Below, piece by piece: positions 43,018-52,844 of a DNA stretch of 64,000 nucleotides. Positions within the stretch are counted from its first letter, which is position 1, and the number at the start of each line of letters is the position of its first letter. The notes beneath the pieces are model-generated. The model was not told the DNA's origin. It worked only from the letters and a program-made list of their open reading frames with translations, and did not search any database. The translations under genes were made by a program, and so were the position numbers. The stretch covers positions 1-64,000 of the forward strand of contig CATKXR010000001.1 of assembly GCA_949840805.1 (NCBI GenBank). Direction: 5' to 3'. Source of the stretch: an uncultured Lachnospiraceae bacterium. GTDB taxonomy: Bacteria > Bacillota > Clostridia > Lachnospirales > Lachnospiraceae.

Positions 43018-46000
43018 CTATCTTTTCAATCCCTTTTCCACAACTTTGACATTATTTTCACCAATCACCGGGTACAGGCGCTCCAACATTGTTCTATTTG
43101 CACATACTCTCCAGTTGGCAGGAAGAATTTTCTTGGCCCGTTCCTTTTCCAGATAGATCACTACCGTATCCTGCCCCTCTTCCGCCCTGAGAAGATCCAT
43201 CACCTGTTTCTGTTTTCCGTCGTATTCCTTCTTATCGGCAAACTTCAGCCACAGTTCCTTTGGAAGGGAATCAAAAGGGATCACCTGTTCCAAAATGAGC
43301 TTTCCCACCGCGTCGTCCCCTATGGAGGCCCGTCCCCGCACAAACACTTTGGAGTCCTCGATCAAAAGGCTTCTCTTGTTCTCGTAATCCTTAGGAAACA
43401 CCAGCGTTTCCACCGTTCCCACCAGGTCTTCGACCGTCACAAAGGCCATCATCTTGCCGGTCTTTGTAGTCTTTAAAACCTTATTGGTTATCATTCCTCC
43501 TACCGTCACATGGGCGCCGTCTGTGAGGATCGCCTTGCCGGTCTCCTCGTCTGCCAGAAAGTCCGTGGTTTTCGCCGTTATATTATTCTTCCACAATTCC
43601 ATATATTCATCCAAAGGATGGCCGCTGACATAAACTCCCAGGATATCCTTTTCAAAAGCGAGCAACTCTTCTTTGGGAAATTCCTCCACATCCGGCATGG
43701 CAATCCGGAACTGCTTCTTTTCCTCTTCCCCGGCAAAATCAAACAGGCTCATCTGCCCTGTCATCGTTGTTTTCCGCTCTTTATTTTTCTGGTCCAGAAG
43801 TTCCGGAGCGATCATCGCCTTCTGCCGCCGGTTTCCCGGCAGAGTGTCCAATGCCCCTGACTTGATAAAGTTCTCCACGGTCCGCCGGTTCACATCCTTG
43901 CCGCTCATCCGCTCCACGAAATCATCCAGGGAAGTATAGCGGCCGTTCTGTTCCCGCTCCTTTATGATCGCGTCCACCACAGTCCGCCCCACGCTCTTGA
44001 TTGCCGACAGGCCGTAGCGGATCCCGTCTCCTGCCACAGAAAAACCGCTCTGTCCCTCGTTAATGTCCGGCGGCTGAATGGGAATCCCCATCTGACGGCA
44101 GCTCAGAATATACTCTGCGACCTTATTATTATTATCTATTACGGAAGTCATGAGGGCGGCCATAAATTCCTTTGGATAATAATACTTCAGATAAGCCGTC
44201 TGGACCGCAACCACCGCGTAACAGGCGGCATGGGACTTGTTAAAGGCATATCTGGCAAAATCGATCATCTCGTCAAAAATATGGTTGGCAGTCTTTTCAT
44301 CGATTCCATTGGCAATACATCCCGCCACTCCTTCCTCCTGATTGCCGTAGACGAAGTTCTTCCGCTCTTTCTCCATCACCGAAGCCTTTTTCTTTGACAT
44401 GGCACGGCGCACCAGGTCGCTCCTCCCCATTGTATACCCTGCCAGGTCCCTTACAATCTGCATAACCTGCTCCTGGTACACAATGCACCCGTAGGTGGGC
44501 TTTAAAATAGGCTCAAGGGCCGGGCAGTCGTAGGTAATCCCCGTACCGCCGTTCTTTCCCTTTAAGTATTTGGGAATAAAATCCATGGGGCCCGGACGAT
44601 ACAGCGCCACTCCTGCAATAATATCCTCCAATCCCTGAGGCTTAAGCTCCTTCATGAAATTCTTCATCCCCGTGCTTTCAAGCTGGAACACGCCGTCACA
44701 CTTTCCTGTGCCGATAGACGCCAGAACCTCCTTATCGTTGTAGTCAATCCGCCCCATATCCAGATGGACCCCATAATTCTCCTCCACCTGACGGGCGGCG
44801 TTCTGAATCACGGTCAATGTCCTGAGGCCGAGAAAATCCATTTTCAAAAGCCCCAATTCTTCCAGAGTCGTCATGGTAAACTGAGTGGTGATCGTACCGT
44901 CCTGGGCGCGGGAAAGAGGCACGAACTCATCCATAGCCCGCTGGCCGATCACCACTCCGGCCGCATGCATGGACGTATGGCGCGGCAGCCCTTCCAGCCT
45001 CCTGGCCATATCGATGAGATATTTGACTTCATCATCCTGCTGGTAGGCTTCCCGCAGCTCCGGATTCTGCCGCAGGGCTTTATCCAGGGTCATCCCCAGA
45101 TCTCCCGGTATCATCTTGGCGATGGCATCACAGCGGGCATAAGGCATGTCCAGCACGCGCCCCACATCCCGGACCACACCCTTTGCCGCCAAAGTACCAA
45201 AGGTGACGATCTGCACCACCTGATCCTTGCCGTACTTCTCCACCACATAATCAATGACCTCCTGCCTCCGCTCAAAGCAGAAGTCAATATCAATATCCGG
45301 CATGGATACCCGCTCCGGATTCAGGAAACGCTCAAAAAGCAGATTGTACCGGATCGGGTCAATGTCCGTGATCTCCAAACAATATGCCACAATACTGCCT
45401 GCCGCAGACCCCCGCCCCGGCCCTACCATAATATCGTGGGATCTGGCAAAATGGATAAAATCCCACACAATCAGGAAATAATCCACATAACCCATATTGC
45501 GGATCACCTCCAGCTCATAGGTGAGACGCTCTTTTAAAGTCCCGTCATCTTCCGGATAACGTTTCTCCATGCCGTCCATGCAAAGCTTGTTTAAATATCC
45601 CCAGGAATCATACTCCTCTGGCACATCATACCGGGGCAGCTTTAACACGCCGAACTCGATCTCCACATTACAGCGCTCCGCGATCCTGTGGGTATTATCA
45701 ATGGCCTCCTGGGCGTAGGAAAACAGCTCCCTCATTTCCTCTTCGGATTTACAGTAGTACTGGCCGCCCTCATACCGCATCCTGTTCTCGTCCGCCACCT
45801 TTTTCCCGGTCTGGATACACAGAAGGATATCATGGGCCGCCGCGTCCTGGTCATAGGTATAATGAATATCATTGGTAGCTACCAGATCAATGCCAAGCTC
45901 CCGGCTCATCCTTAAAAGCCCCTGATCCACGGTCTTCTGGGCCGGAATCCCATGGTCCTGCAGCTCTAAAAAGAAATTGCCCTTTCCGAAGATCTCCTGA

Positions 46001-46485
46001 TAATGAAGGGCTGACTTCTTTGCCTCCTCATACATTCCCCGGGCCAGATACCGCTGCACCTCCCCTGCCAGGCAGGCGCTTAAAGCGATGATTCCTTCAT
46101 GGTAAGCCTCCAGTACCTCATAATCCACCCTGGGCTTATAATAAAAACCGTCCAGAAATCCTTTGGACACAATCTTCATCAGATTGTGATATCCCTGGTC
46201 GTTCTCCGCCAGCAGCACCAGATGGTAATACCGATCCTCCCCATTTCCGACATCTTTATCAAACCGGGAACCAGGAGCCACATACACCTCACATCCAATG
46301 ATCGGCTTGATCCCCACCTCCTTCGCTGCCTTATAAAAATCGATCACTCCATACATGACCCCATGATCCGTTATGGCCATGCTGTCCATGCCCAGATCCT
46401 TAGCGCACTGCACCAGCTCATGGATCTTGCAGGAACCGTCCAGCAGGCTGTATTCCGTATGAACATGCAAATGCGTAAATGCCAC
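43018..46485 (-). CDS. dnaE: DNA polymerase III alpha subunit
   Basis: DnaE is a replicative-type C-family polymerase. It has the N-terminal PHP domain (HLHVHTEYSLLDG), the polymerase active site GPGRGSAAGS and MPDIDIDF (about residue 400), a helix-hairpin-helix region, and a C-terminal OB-fold (VTVGGMITN). At 1155 aa it is normal. I choose the GTG at 46485, with AAGGAGG 5 nt upstream. An ATG 21 bases earlier lies only about 10 nt after the predicted transcription start. Gram-positives also have PolC, which is not in the window. Confidence 0.95.
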   Translation of the reverse strand: MAFTHLHVHTEYSLLDGSCKIHELVQCAKDLGMDSMAITDHGVMYGVIDFYKAAKEVGIKPIIGCEVYVAPGSRFDKDVGNGEDRYYHLVLLAENDQGYHNLMKIVSKGFLDGFYYKPRVDYEVLEAYHEGIIALSACLAGEVQRYLARGMYEEAKKSALHYQEIFGKGNFFLELQDHGIPAQKTVDQGLLRMSRELGIDLVATNDIHYTYDQDAAAHDILLCIQTGKKVADENRMRYEGGQYYCKSEEEMRELFSYAQEAIDNTHRIAERCNVEIEFGVLKLPRYDVPEEYDSWGYLNKLCMDGMEKRYPEDDGTLKERLTYELEVIRNMGYVDYFLIVWDFIHFARSHDIMVGPGRGSAAGSIVAYCLEITDIDPIRYNLLFERFLNPERVSMPDIDIDFCFERRQEVIDYVVEKYGKDQVVQIVTFGTLAAKGVVRDVGRVLDMPYARCDAIAKMIPGDLGMTLDKALRQNPELREAYQQDDEVKYLIDMARRLEGLPRHTSMHAAGVVIGQRAMDEFVPLSRAQDGTITTQFTMTTLEELGLLKMDFLGLRTLTVIQNAARQVEENYGVHLDMGRIDYNDKEVLASIGTGKCDGVFQLESTGMKNFMKELKPQGLEDIIAGVALYRPGPMDFIPKYLKGKNGGTGITYDCPALEPILKPTYGCIVYQEQVMQIVRDLAGYTMGRSDLVRRAMSKKKASVMEKERKNFVYGNQEEGVAGCIANGIDEKTANHIFDEMIDFARYAFNKSHAACYAVVAVQTAYLKYYYPKEFMAALMTSVIDNNNKVAEYILSCRQMGIPIQPPDINEGQSGFSVAGDGIRYGLSAIKSVGRTVVDAIIKEREQNGRYTSLDDFVERMSGKDVNRRTVENFIKSGALDTLPGNRRQKAMIAPELLDQKNKERKTTMTGQMSLFDFAGEEEKKQFRIAMPDVEEFPKEELLAFEKDILGVYVSGHPLDEYMELWKNNITAKTTDFLADEETGKAILTDGAHVTVGGMITNKVLKTTKTGKMMAFVTVEDLVGTVETLVFPKDYENKRSLLIEDSKVFVRGRASIGDDAVGKLILEQVIPFDSLPKELWLKFADKKEYDGKQKQVMDLLRAEEGQDTVVIYLEKERAKKILPANWRVCANRTMLERLYPVIGENNVKVVEKGLKR

Positions 46486-46522
46486 GGCTGCCTCCTTCCC
46501 ATACACTCATTCTTGTGTATAA

Positions 46523-46551
46523 ATTATACGTTCTGCCCTGGATACAGTCAA
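46523..46551 (-). promoter_or_regulatory. Sigma-A promoter of dnaE-pfkA
   Basis: On the minus strand TTGACT (46546-46551) and a perfect TATAAT (46523-46528) are 17 bp apart. Transcription would start near 46516, supporting the GTG start of dnaE at 46485. Confidence 0.75.
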
Positions 46552-46632
46552 GATAAAGTTCGGTTACAGAACACACTTTACGAATGAAAAAGTTGCTGTT
46601 CACAGTTCCTGTAAACGGTAACATGAAAACAT

Positions 46633-46675
46633 CAAAAAAACGTTTGCACGGTCAATGTAATATCCGTGCAGACGT
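46633..46675 (-). terminator. Intrinsic terminator of the sugar-acid cluster
   Basis: ACGTTTGCACGG (46640-46651) pairs with CCGTGCAGACGT (46664-46675), one G-U or mismatched pair. On the minus strand the stem runs into TTTTTTTGATG. It is 40 bases after the IlvD/Edd stop codon. Confidence 0.8.
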
Positions 46676-46714
46676 CTTTTCTTTGAAGCAAAATACTGTT
46701 ACAAACTTAAAGCA

Positions 46715-48469
46715 TTATCCTTCATCCTTAAATTCCAAATAAGCTCCCTTCATCGGCGTGGCAGCATGTTCCCCAAACAACCGAAGAGTCCCTGACTTAT
46801 ATTTTCGTGGTTTTACCTTCCATCCCTGCCTGCGTTTTGCAAGAATTTCCTCCACCTCTTCTGGTGTCTTTGGTTCTCCCTTAACGCCTACAATGGCAAG
46901 AATCCTTTTTTCCACATCAATCTGAATCAGATCCCCCTCTTCCACCAGGGCAATGGGTCCTCCTGCCTGAGCCTCCGGGCTACAATGCCCGATTACCGGT
47001 CCGGTGGATGCCCCGGAAAAACGGCCATCCGTAATGAGTGCAATAGATCGTCCTAACTCTTTATCACTGCTGATTGCCTCGCTGGTATAAAACATCTCCG
47101 GCATGCCGCTGGCTTTTGGCCCTTCATAGCGGATAAAGACCGCATCCCCTTTTTGCACCTTATGATGAAGCACAGCGTCCAGACACTCCTCCTCACTGTC
47201 AAAGGGACGGGCCCGAAGCACTGCCTGAAACATCTCCTTGGGACACGCCGTATGCTTCATCACAGCTCCCTCAGGCGCCAGATTCCCTTTTAGCACCGCG
47301 ATGCTGCCTCCGGTTCCAATGGGGCTGTCGTAGGGGCGGATGATATCCTCCTTTTTCAGGAAAATTCCATACTTTTGGTTAGCTTCCTCAAGCCGCTTTT
47401 CGCATCGCTCGTAAAAACCATTTTCCTGAAGCTCCTTCAGGTTTTCACCCAGAGTTTTCCCCGTAATGGTCATGGCATCCAGATGAAGCACAGGCCGGAT
47501 CTCTTCCATAATAGCCGGCACTCCTCCAGCATAATAGAAAAACTCTGCAGGCCACCGGCCGGCCGGCCGTACATCCAAAAGATAATGCGCTCCCCGGTGG
47601 AGCCGGTCAAAGGTATTGCCGTCAATCTCAATCCCGTATTCATGGGCAATCGCCGGCAAATGCAGGAGACAGTTGGTGCTTCCGGAAACAGCAGCATGAA
47701 CCAAAATTGCATTTTCAAAGCTATCCATGGTCAAAAAATCCTTTGGAGCCATTCTCTTTAATGCCAGTTCCACTGCCTGCTTCCCTGCCCGGTAAGCGTA
47801 ATCCAGAAGATCCGGACTGGAAGCCGGGAGGAGAGCCGAACCAGGAAGGGCCAGCCCCAGGGCCTCCGCCATGATCTGCATGGTGGAGGCTGTGCCGATA
47901 AAGCTACATGCTCCGCAGCCCGGACAAGCATTTTCCTTGGCCCAGTTTAAAGTCTCCTCTTCGATTTCCCCCCGCTCATACTTTGCACTGTACATGCCTA
48001 ACTGCTCTAACGTAAGCAGGTTGGGACCCGCGCTCATGGTTCCCCCAGTGACCATAACAGCAGGAATCCCCGCCCTTGCCATTCCCATCATGTTTCCAGG
48101 CATTCCCTTGTCACAACTTGCGATAAATACCCCGCCGTCAAAGGGAGTCGCCTTTGCATGGATCTCAATCATGTTGGCAATCATTTCCCGGCTGGCAAGG
48201 CTGAAATTAATGCCGTCGGTTCCCTGGCTTTCCCCGTCGCAAATATCGGTGCAGAAATACCTGGCTCCAAATCCTCCTGCTTCACGGACGCCTTTTCTGA
48301 CCGCTTCTACCAACTGATTGAGATGGGCGCTTCCAGGATGGCTGTCCCCATAGGTGCTTTCCACAAGGATCTGGCATTTTCCCAAATCCTCTTTCGTCCA
48401 GCCGGCGCCAAGGCGCAAAGGATCCATCTCCGGCGCAAGCTTCCTCATTTTCTGACTGACTAATTCCAT
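46715..48469 (-). CDS. IlvD/Edd-family sugar-acid dehydratase
   Basis: This Fe-S dehydratase of 584 aa has the cluster cysteines in CDICDG, SCDKGMPGN and PGCGACSF. It resembles aldonate dehydratases (xylonate, arabinonate, phosphogluconate types) as much as dihydroxyacid dehydratase; the sugar-acid neighbours favour the first. It would produce a 2-keto-3-deoxy acid. The start at 48469 has GAGGAAA upstream. It is the last gene of the cluster, 105 bp after the KduD-like gene. Confidence 0.85.
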   Translation of the reverse strand: MELVSQKMRKLAPEMDPLRLGAGWTKEDLGKCQILVESTYGDSHPGSAHLNQLVEAVRKGVREAGGFGARYFCTDICDGESQGTDGINFSLASREMIANMIEIHAKATPFDGGVFIASCDKGMPGNMMGMARAGIPAVMVTGGTMSAGPNLLTLEQLGMYSAKYERGEIEEETLNWAKENACPGCGACSFIGTASTMQIMAEALGLALPGSALLPASSPDLLDYAYRAGKQAVELALKRMAPKDFLTMDSFENAILVHAAVSGSTNCLLHLPAIAHEYGIEIDGNTFDRLHRGAHYLLDVRPAGRWPAEFFYYAGGVPAIMEEIRPVLHLDAMTITGKTLGENLKELQENGFYERCEKRLEEANQKYGIFLKKEDIIRPYDSPIGTGGSIAVLKGNLAPEGAVMKHTACPKEMFQAVLRARPFDSEEECLDAVLHHKVQKGDAVFIRYEGPKASGMPEMFYTSEAISSDKELGRSIALITDGRFSGASTGPVIGHCSPEAQAGGPIALVEEGDLIQIDVEKRILAIVGVKGEPKTPEEVEEILAKRRQGWKVKPRKYKSGTLRLFGEHAATPMKGAYLEFKDEG

Positions 48470-48574
48470 AATTTCCTCTTTTCTGACGCCTTCGGCGCTT
48501 CCTCCGGCCCATAAGTTCCTGCCGGATGAAGCGCCTGCGCATCTCTCAGACACGGATTTTTCCTGCCCGAATTA

Positions 48575-49348
48575 TTATTTTACCAGATATCCTCCGTCTA
48601 CCGGAATCACTGCCCCATTCAGATAATCACTGGCAGAAGAAGCAAGGAAAAGAAGCGGCCCTTTTAAATCGTCCGGGGTTCCCCAGCGGGCTGCGGGGAT
48701 TCTGGCAGTACACTCGTCTTTTCTTGCCTGGGTCATATTGGCACACATCTCGGTATCCATGTAACCAGGAGCAATGGCATTGCAGCAGATGCTGTGATCC
48801 GCACAATCAGAAGCAATGCTCTTGGTGAGCTGGGCTACCGCGCCCTTTGCCGCTGTGTAAGCCGGAACCGTGGTTCCTCCAAAATAAGAAGACATAGAAG
48901 CAATATTAATAATCTTTCCGATTGTTTCCTTATCCCTCATAACCTGAATCGCCTTCTGACACATAAACCACACATGGTTTAAATTTACCTCAATGACCAG
49001 TCTCCACATATCCTCCGGGAACTCCCACGGCTCATACCGTCTCTGAATCCCCGCGGCAGGAACCATTACATCCAGGCTGCCGCCCAAAAGCTTCATAGCC
49101 TCGTCAAACATCCGGTCAATCTCAGGCTTTTTGGACAAATCCCCGGCAACCCCATAAGCCTTATAGCCCATTTCCTGATACTCCTTCACCACAGCGTCCA
49201 GCTTCTCAGCCTGCAGATCCATCAAAACCACCTCGGCCCCATTCTCCAAAAGCCCCTCAGCCATTCCTCTGGACAACCCCTGGGCTCCCCCGGTAACAAT
49301 ACACTTCTTCCCCTCCACACTAAACATCTTCTTAGAATCAAACGCCAT
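48575..49348 (-). CDS. SDR-family dehydrogenase (KduD/gluconate 5-dehydrogenase-like)
   Basis: The 257-aa protein is an NAD(P)-dependent short-chain dehydrogenase. It has TGGAQGLSRG for the cofactor, the catalytic Ser (IASMSS), Tyr-x-x-x-Lys (YTAAK), and the NAIAPGYM loop. APGYMDT, RIPAARWG and SSASDYLNG resemble KduD (2-keto-3-deoxygluconate 5-dehydrogenase) and gluconate 5-dehydrogenase. It would reduce or oxidise a keto sugar acid. It lies between a ManD-type and an IlvD-type dehydratase. Confidence 0.85.
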   Translation of the reverse strand: MAFDSKKMFSVEGKKCIVTGGAQGLSRGMAEGLLENGAEVVLMDLQAEKLDAVVKEYQEMGYKAYGVAGDLSKKPEIDRMFDEAMKLLGGSLDVMVPAAGIQRRYEPWEFPEDMWRLVIEVNLNHVWFMCQKAIQVMRDKETIGKIINIASMSSYFGGTTVPAYTAAKGAVAQLTKSIASDCADHSICCNAIAPGYMDTEMCANMTQARKDECTARIPAARWGTPDDLKGPLLFLASSASDYLNGAVIPVDGGYLVK

Positions 49349-49420
49349 AACCTTTTCCTTCCTTTCTTATCTTATATAAAAATAAATCACAACTACCAAA
49401 ATCCACTCTCCCCGCCAATT

Positions 49421-50668
49421 CTACGGCGTCTGCAGCGCTCCATCCCTTCTCCGGGTCTGAGTCCACGTAGTCACCACATTTTCACAAGGATATTTCTCTG
49501 CTTCCTTTTCATTCAAATCCACTCCAAGCCCAGGCTTATCATTGGCATACACATATCCATCCTTAAATTCCGGCAATCCGGGGAACACTTCCAAAAGTGC
49601 TCCGTGAGGTCCCTTCAGCTCCTGAATCACAAAGTTTGGAGGCTCAATTCCGGACCATTCCTGCACTCCGAAATTCGGCGCAGCCAGATCAATATGAATA
49701 TTGGCTGCATGAGCCAGAGGCGACATATCTCCTGGCCCATGCCAGGCGGTTCTTACTCCAAACTGCTCCGCAAAAATCTGAAGCTTTCTGGCAGGTGTAA
49801 TCCCTCCGATCTGGCTGATATGTACCCGGATAAAATCAATCAGCCTTTCTGTAATCAGGGTTTTCCACTCTTTGGGATTGTTAAACAGCTCTCCCTCTGC
49901 GATGGGCGTCATGGATTGCTCCCGGATCCTCCGGAGCCACTCGGTCTGCTCAATGGATACCGGATCCTCCAAAAACAGCAGATCAAAAGGCTCCAGCTCC
50001 TTTGCCAGTTTCACTGCTTCTCCTGGAGCAATCCGCTCATGGACATCATGAACCAGTTGGATCTCCTCCCCAAGCCGACTGCGGATGCCCTCAAAAAGCT
50101 TCACAGTATCCCGGATGTATTTCCGGCTGTCCAGATAGACCCCCGGGTTGGCCCCCACAGGAGCCCAGGGCGGCGTCTGTCCAAAAGACTCTCCGCCATA
50201 ACCACCGCACTGACAACGGATGGCTGTAATTCCCATCTCACGAAAACGCTGAATATTTTCACAAAGCTCATTCAAATCCTGGCCATCTGCATGGCGGTAT
50301 ACAGGAATCCCTTCCCTGCATTTTCCACCAAACAACTGATAAACCGGCATATTGGCCATTTTCCCCTTAATGTCCCAAAGGGCCATATCCACTCCAGAGA
50401 TGGCATTATTTTCAATCGGACCGTTTCTCCAATAGCCGTTTTGGTGCATGAGCTGCCACAAATCTTCAATATCCTCTGCACACCTTCCAATCAAAAGCGG
50501 CTTCAAATACTCTTCCACCACCAGCTTCACTGCCAGATGACGGTAGGCAAAAGTGGCACAGCCCAAACCATAAAGCCCGGGCTCGCTGGTCTCCACCTTA
50601 ACCACCACCAGATTAATCCCCTCCGGAGCTGTGCAGATCACCTTAATATCCTGAATCTTAACTGCCAT
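49421..50668 (-). CDS. ManD/RspA-type enolase-superfamily dehydratase
   Basis: This 415-aa protein belongs to the mannonate-dehydratase branch. AIRCQCGGYGG, the metal ligands in HDVHER, LEDPV and AEGEL, and WHGPGDMSP are seen, as is the C-terminal tryptophan region (TTWTQTRRRDG). D-mannonate or D-gluconate are the usual substrates. Members of this family range from efficient to nearly inactive, so the activity must be tested. It sits between a GldA-like and a KduD-like gene. Confidence 0.87.
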   Translation of the reverse strand: MAVKIQDIKVICTAPEGINLVVVKVETSEPGLYGLGCATFAYRHLAVKLVVEEYLKPLLIGRCAEDIEDLWQLMHQNGYWRNGPIENNAISGVDMALWDIKGKMANMPVYQLFGGKCREGIPVYRHADGQDLNELCENIQRFREMGITAIRCQCGGYGGESFGQTPPWAPVGANPGVYLDSRKYIRDTVKLFEGIRSRLGEEIQLVHDVHERIAPGEAVKLAKELEPFDLLFLEDPVSIEQTEWLRRIREQSMTPIAEGELFNNPKEWKTLITERLIDFIRVHISQIGGITPARKLQIFAEQFGVRTAWHGPGDMSPLAHAANIHIDLAAPNFGVQEWSGIEPPNFVIQELKGPHGALLEVFPGLPEFKDGYVYANDKPGLGVDLNEKEAEKYPCENVVTTWTQTRRRDGALQTP

Positions 50669-50729
50669 TTTCCCACTCCTTATGTTACTTTATAAATCCC
50701 GCCGCCGAACAGGCGGCAAAGCCTTGTCT

Positions 50730-51818
50730 TTATGCCTCAGGCCGGTAACTTTCCAAATCCCGGATCGCCTGCCGGATGCTTTCCTTTGTCACCGGATAGG
50801 GAGTGTGGGACAATTCCTGATTTGCCATGGTCACCTCCAGCACATCCTCCAAAGGATCGTCCTGCTCCAGCTCCAAATCCGCCAGACATACCGGAAGTTT
50901 AATAGACTGATTCAGCTTATATGCCTGCTCTAATTTCTCCCAATCCTTATCCATGATCAGATTCACCAAGGTCCCGTAGGAAACCACTTCACCGTGAAGA
51001 TGATTTTTCTCAATATGCTTCCGGCTGGTCAGCCCGTAAAACAACGCATGAGCCACCCCGCCGTTATAATTAGGATGGACGGATACCGAGACGATTCCCG
51101 GCGAAACAATAATGTTTAACAGCGTATTCTGCAGCTCCTCGCTGACGGTTCCCTGTTTTGCATCCTCCATGGCTTTGGCCGCATCCTTCAGCATAGGATA
51201 AAAGCACATCCGCCCGGACGTGATTCCAAGCTCGCTTCCAAAGCTTAAGGCCTCTCCTGCCTTGGCGGACCAGGACGATTCCACATGCTTTGCCATGGCA
51301 TCCCCGATCCCTGCCCAAAGATACCGCACCGGCGCGGCAAGGACAATCTTGGGATTGATGAAGCAGTGGGCCGGAACCTGCTTTAATTTGGGAATATCCT
51401 TAAAGGAACCATCCTCATTGTACATAATACTGATTTTTGTCACCGGAGCGCAGTTGGAGGCAATGGAAGGGATGGTAAAGACCGGTTTCCCTGCATAATC
51501 CGCCGCAAGCTTTACAGTATCAATGCACTTTCCGCCGCCTACGGCGATAACCATGTCCGCCGCCTTTACCTCCGGGCTTGCTGCAATCCTTTCCATATTG
51601 GCATAGGTAGCCTCATGGCCGTAGAGAAGCTCCCCGGTCACGGTAAGCCCTGCCTTAGAAAGAGCCGGAAGGACATATTCCTTTGAGGCGTTCCAGGCTT
51701 TCTCCCCATGGACCACCACCACCTTGTTTCCATATCTCCCCATCTCCACGGAAAATGCGTCAAACGCATCTTCTCCAATGGTAAATTGAGGCAGGTAAAT
51801 CGATTCCAGTTTATTCAT
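50730..51818 (-). CDS. GldA-like iron-type alcohol dehydrogenase
   Basis: The 362-aa protein is an NAD-dependent, metal-binding group III dehydrogenase close to glycerol dehydrogenase. GGGKCIDTVK and SNCAPVTK bind the cofactor; metal ligands are in GIGDAMAKH, GGVAHALFYG and HLHGEVVSYG. The context of sugar-acid genes is unusual for glycerol dehydrogenase and may point to a different polyol or aldehyde substrate. It is co-directional with the IolB-like gene, 31 bp downstream. Confidence 0.85.
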   Translation of the reverse strand: MNKLESIYLPQFTIGEDAFDAFSVEMGRYGNKVVVVHGEKAWNASKEYVLPALSKAGLTVTGELLYGHEATYANMERIAASPEVKAADMVIAVGGGKCIDTVKLAADYAGKPVFTIPSIASNCAPVTKISIMYNEDGSFKDIPKLKQVPAHCFINPKIVLAAPVRYLWAGIGDAMAKHVESSWSAKAGEALSFGSELGITSGRMCFYPMLKDAAKAMEDAKQGTVSEELQNTLLNIIVSPGIVSVSVHPNYNGGVAHALFYGLTSRKHIEKNHLHGEVVSYGTLVNLIMDKDWEKLEQAYKLNQSIKLPVCLADLELEQDDPLEDVLEVTMANQELSHTPYPVTKESIRQAIRDLESYRPEA

Positions 51819-51849
51819 TTTCTTCTCCTTTTTTGTCTATACCAATCCA

Positions 51850-52653
51850 TCAGTTCAAATCTGCCCTCTCAGGATCTGACACTGCCAGGTCGTAACGCCG
51901 ACTTTCATGGGAATGGGCTGCCAGCACCCAAAAATACGCATTTCTCGTACCTGGCGAGGCGGCTGTGGGATGATATCCCCTGGGGGCAAGAATCATGGTC
52001 CCGCTGCATACGGTGTGAACCGTCACACGATCAATGTCTCCCGGCTCAACATAGCTTAAGTGCAGCCCGAAATGAGGCGGATCCATGTCAAAATAACAGT
52101 ATACCTCTTCCAGGTCCTTCTCATGCTGATGAGGCGGCCAACTGGTCCAGGCCCCGTTTTCACTCCAGGTAAGCCCTGCCAGCAGGCGGGAAGAAGGGAC
52201 CTCCGGATTAACAGTCATAAAAACCTCCCGGCTGCCTACACCTTTTCCGTGGATTTGATGAATCTCCCCCAAAGGCAGATCCCGGTCAAAGGCCCGGAAA
52301 AACGGCTTCCCATATCCCTCGTCCACTGCCGCGCCCACATAAAAGCAGCAGTCCTCTTTGGCCTCAATCTCGATCTCCATGTTTCCGGTTATATAAAAGG
52401 AATCCAGCTTTCTGCAGTCATTTCCGATCCCGTTCCAGGATACTTTTGCCGCCCCTTTTACGCAGACCCCGTTCATCTCCTTTTCTTTGGTACAAAGCAG
52501 ATAAGTCTTTCCCGCAGGCAGATTCAGCCGGTAAATAAATACCTGCTCACAATCTGCCTTTCCCGGAGCAATCACTTCATAAAACCCCTCTTTCTCTGGT
52601 GAAGTAAACTTCCACCCCTCCATCCTTTCTTTCGTTATTTCTCCCTGAATCAT
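51850..52653 (-). CDS. IolB/KduI-family isomerase
   Basis: The 267-aa protein is a cupin-type isomerase. The metal-binding PHQHEKDLEEVYCY and the later RGYHP match the IolB (5-deoxyglucuronate isomerase) side more than KduI. In the inositol pathway IolB opens a 5-deoxyglucuronate. No other iol gene is nearby, so a related uronate isomerisation is more likely. It follows the TRAP transporter genes with the full 92-bp repeat between them. Confidence 0.82.
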   Translation of the reverse strand: MIQGEITKERMEGWKFTSPEKEGFYEVIAPGKADCEQVFIYRLNLPAGKTYLLCTKEKEMNGVCVKGAAKVSWNGIGNDCRKLDSFYITGNMEIEIEAKEDCCFYVGAAVDEGYGKPFFRAFDRDLPLGEIHQIHGKGVGSREVFMTVNPEVPSSRLLAGLTWSENGAWTSWPPHQHEKDLEEVYCYFDMDPPHFGLHLSYVEPGDIDRVTVHTVCSGTMILAPRGYHPTAASPGTRNAYFWVLAAHSHESRRYDLAVSDPERADLN

Positions 52654-52732
52654 ATAAACTCCTTCCCCTTTTTATTTTTTGTCACCATTCAAATTGCCCG
52701 CAAAAAGCTTCTTGCCTGAACAGTAACTTTTT

Positions 52733-52824
52733 TATACCCGTGAGCCAAATGATCTGCCAACACGGTTCCCAGATTTCCATAAATATACCGGATCATTTGG
52801 CAAATACATATGCTCACGAGTATA
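52733..52824. repeat. 92-bp palindromic intergenic repeat, copy 2
   Basis: TATACCCGTGAGCCAAATGA begins the element and GCTCACGAGTATA ends it. The outer arms (TATACCCGTGAGC/GCTCACGAGTATA) pair with one change and inner arms CCAAATGATC/GATCATTTGG pair perfectly. It is highly similar to 10163-10254 along the whole length. It sits between the IolB-like and dctM genes. Confidence 0.85.
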
Positions 52825-52844
52825 ACCACTCCCCACGATCTGCT

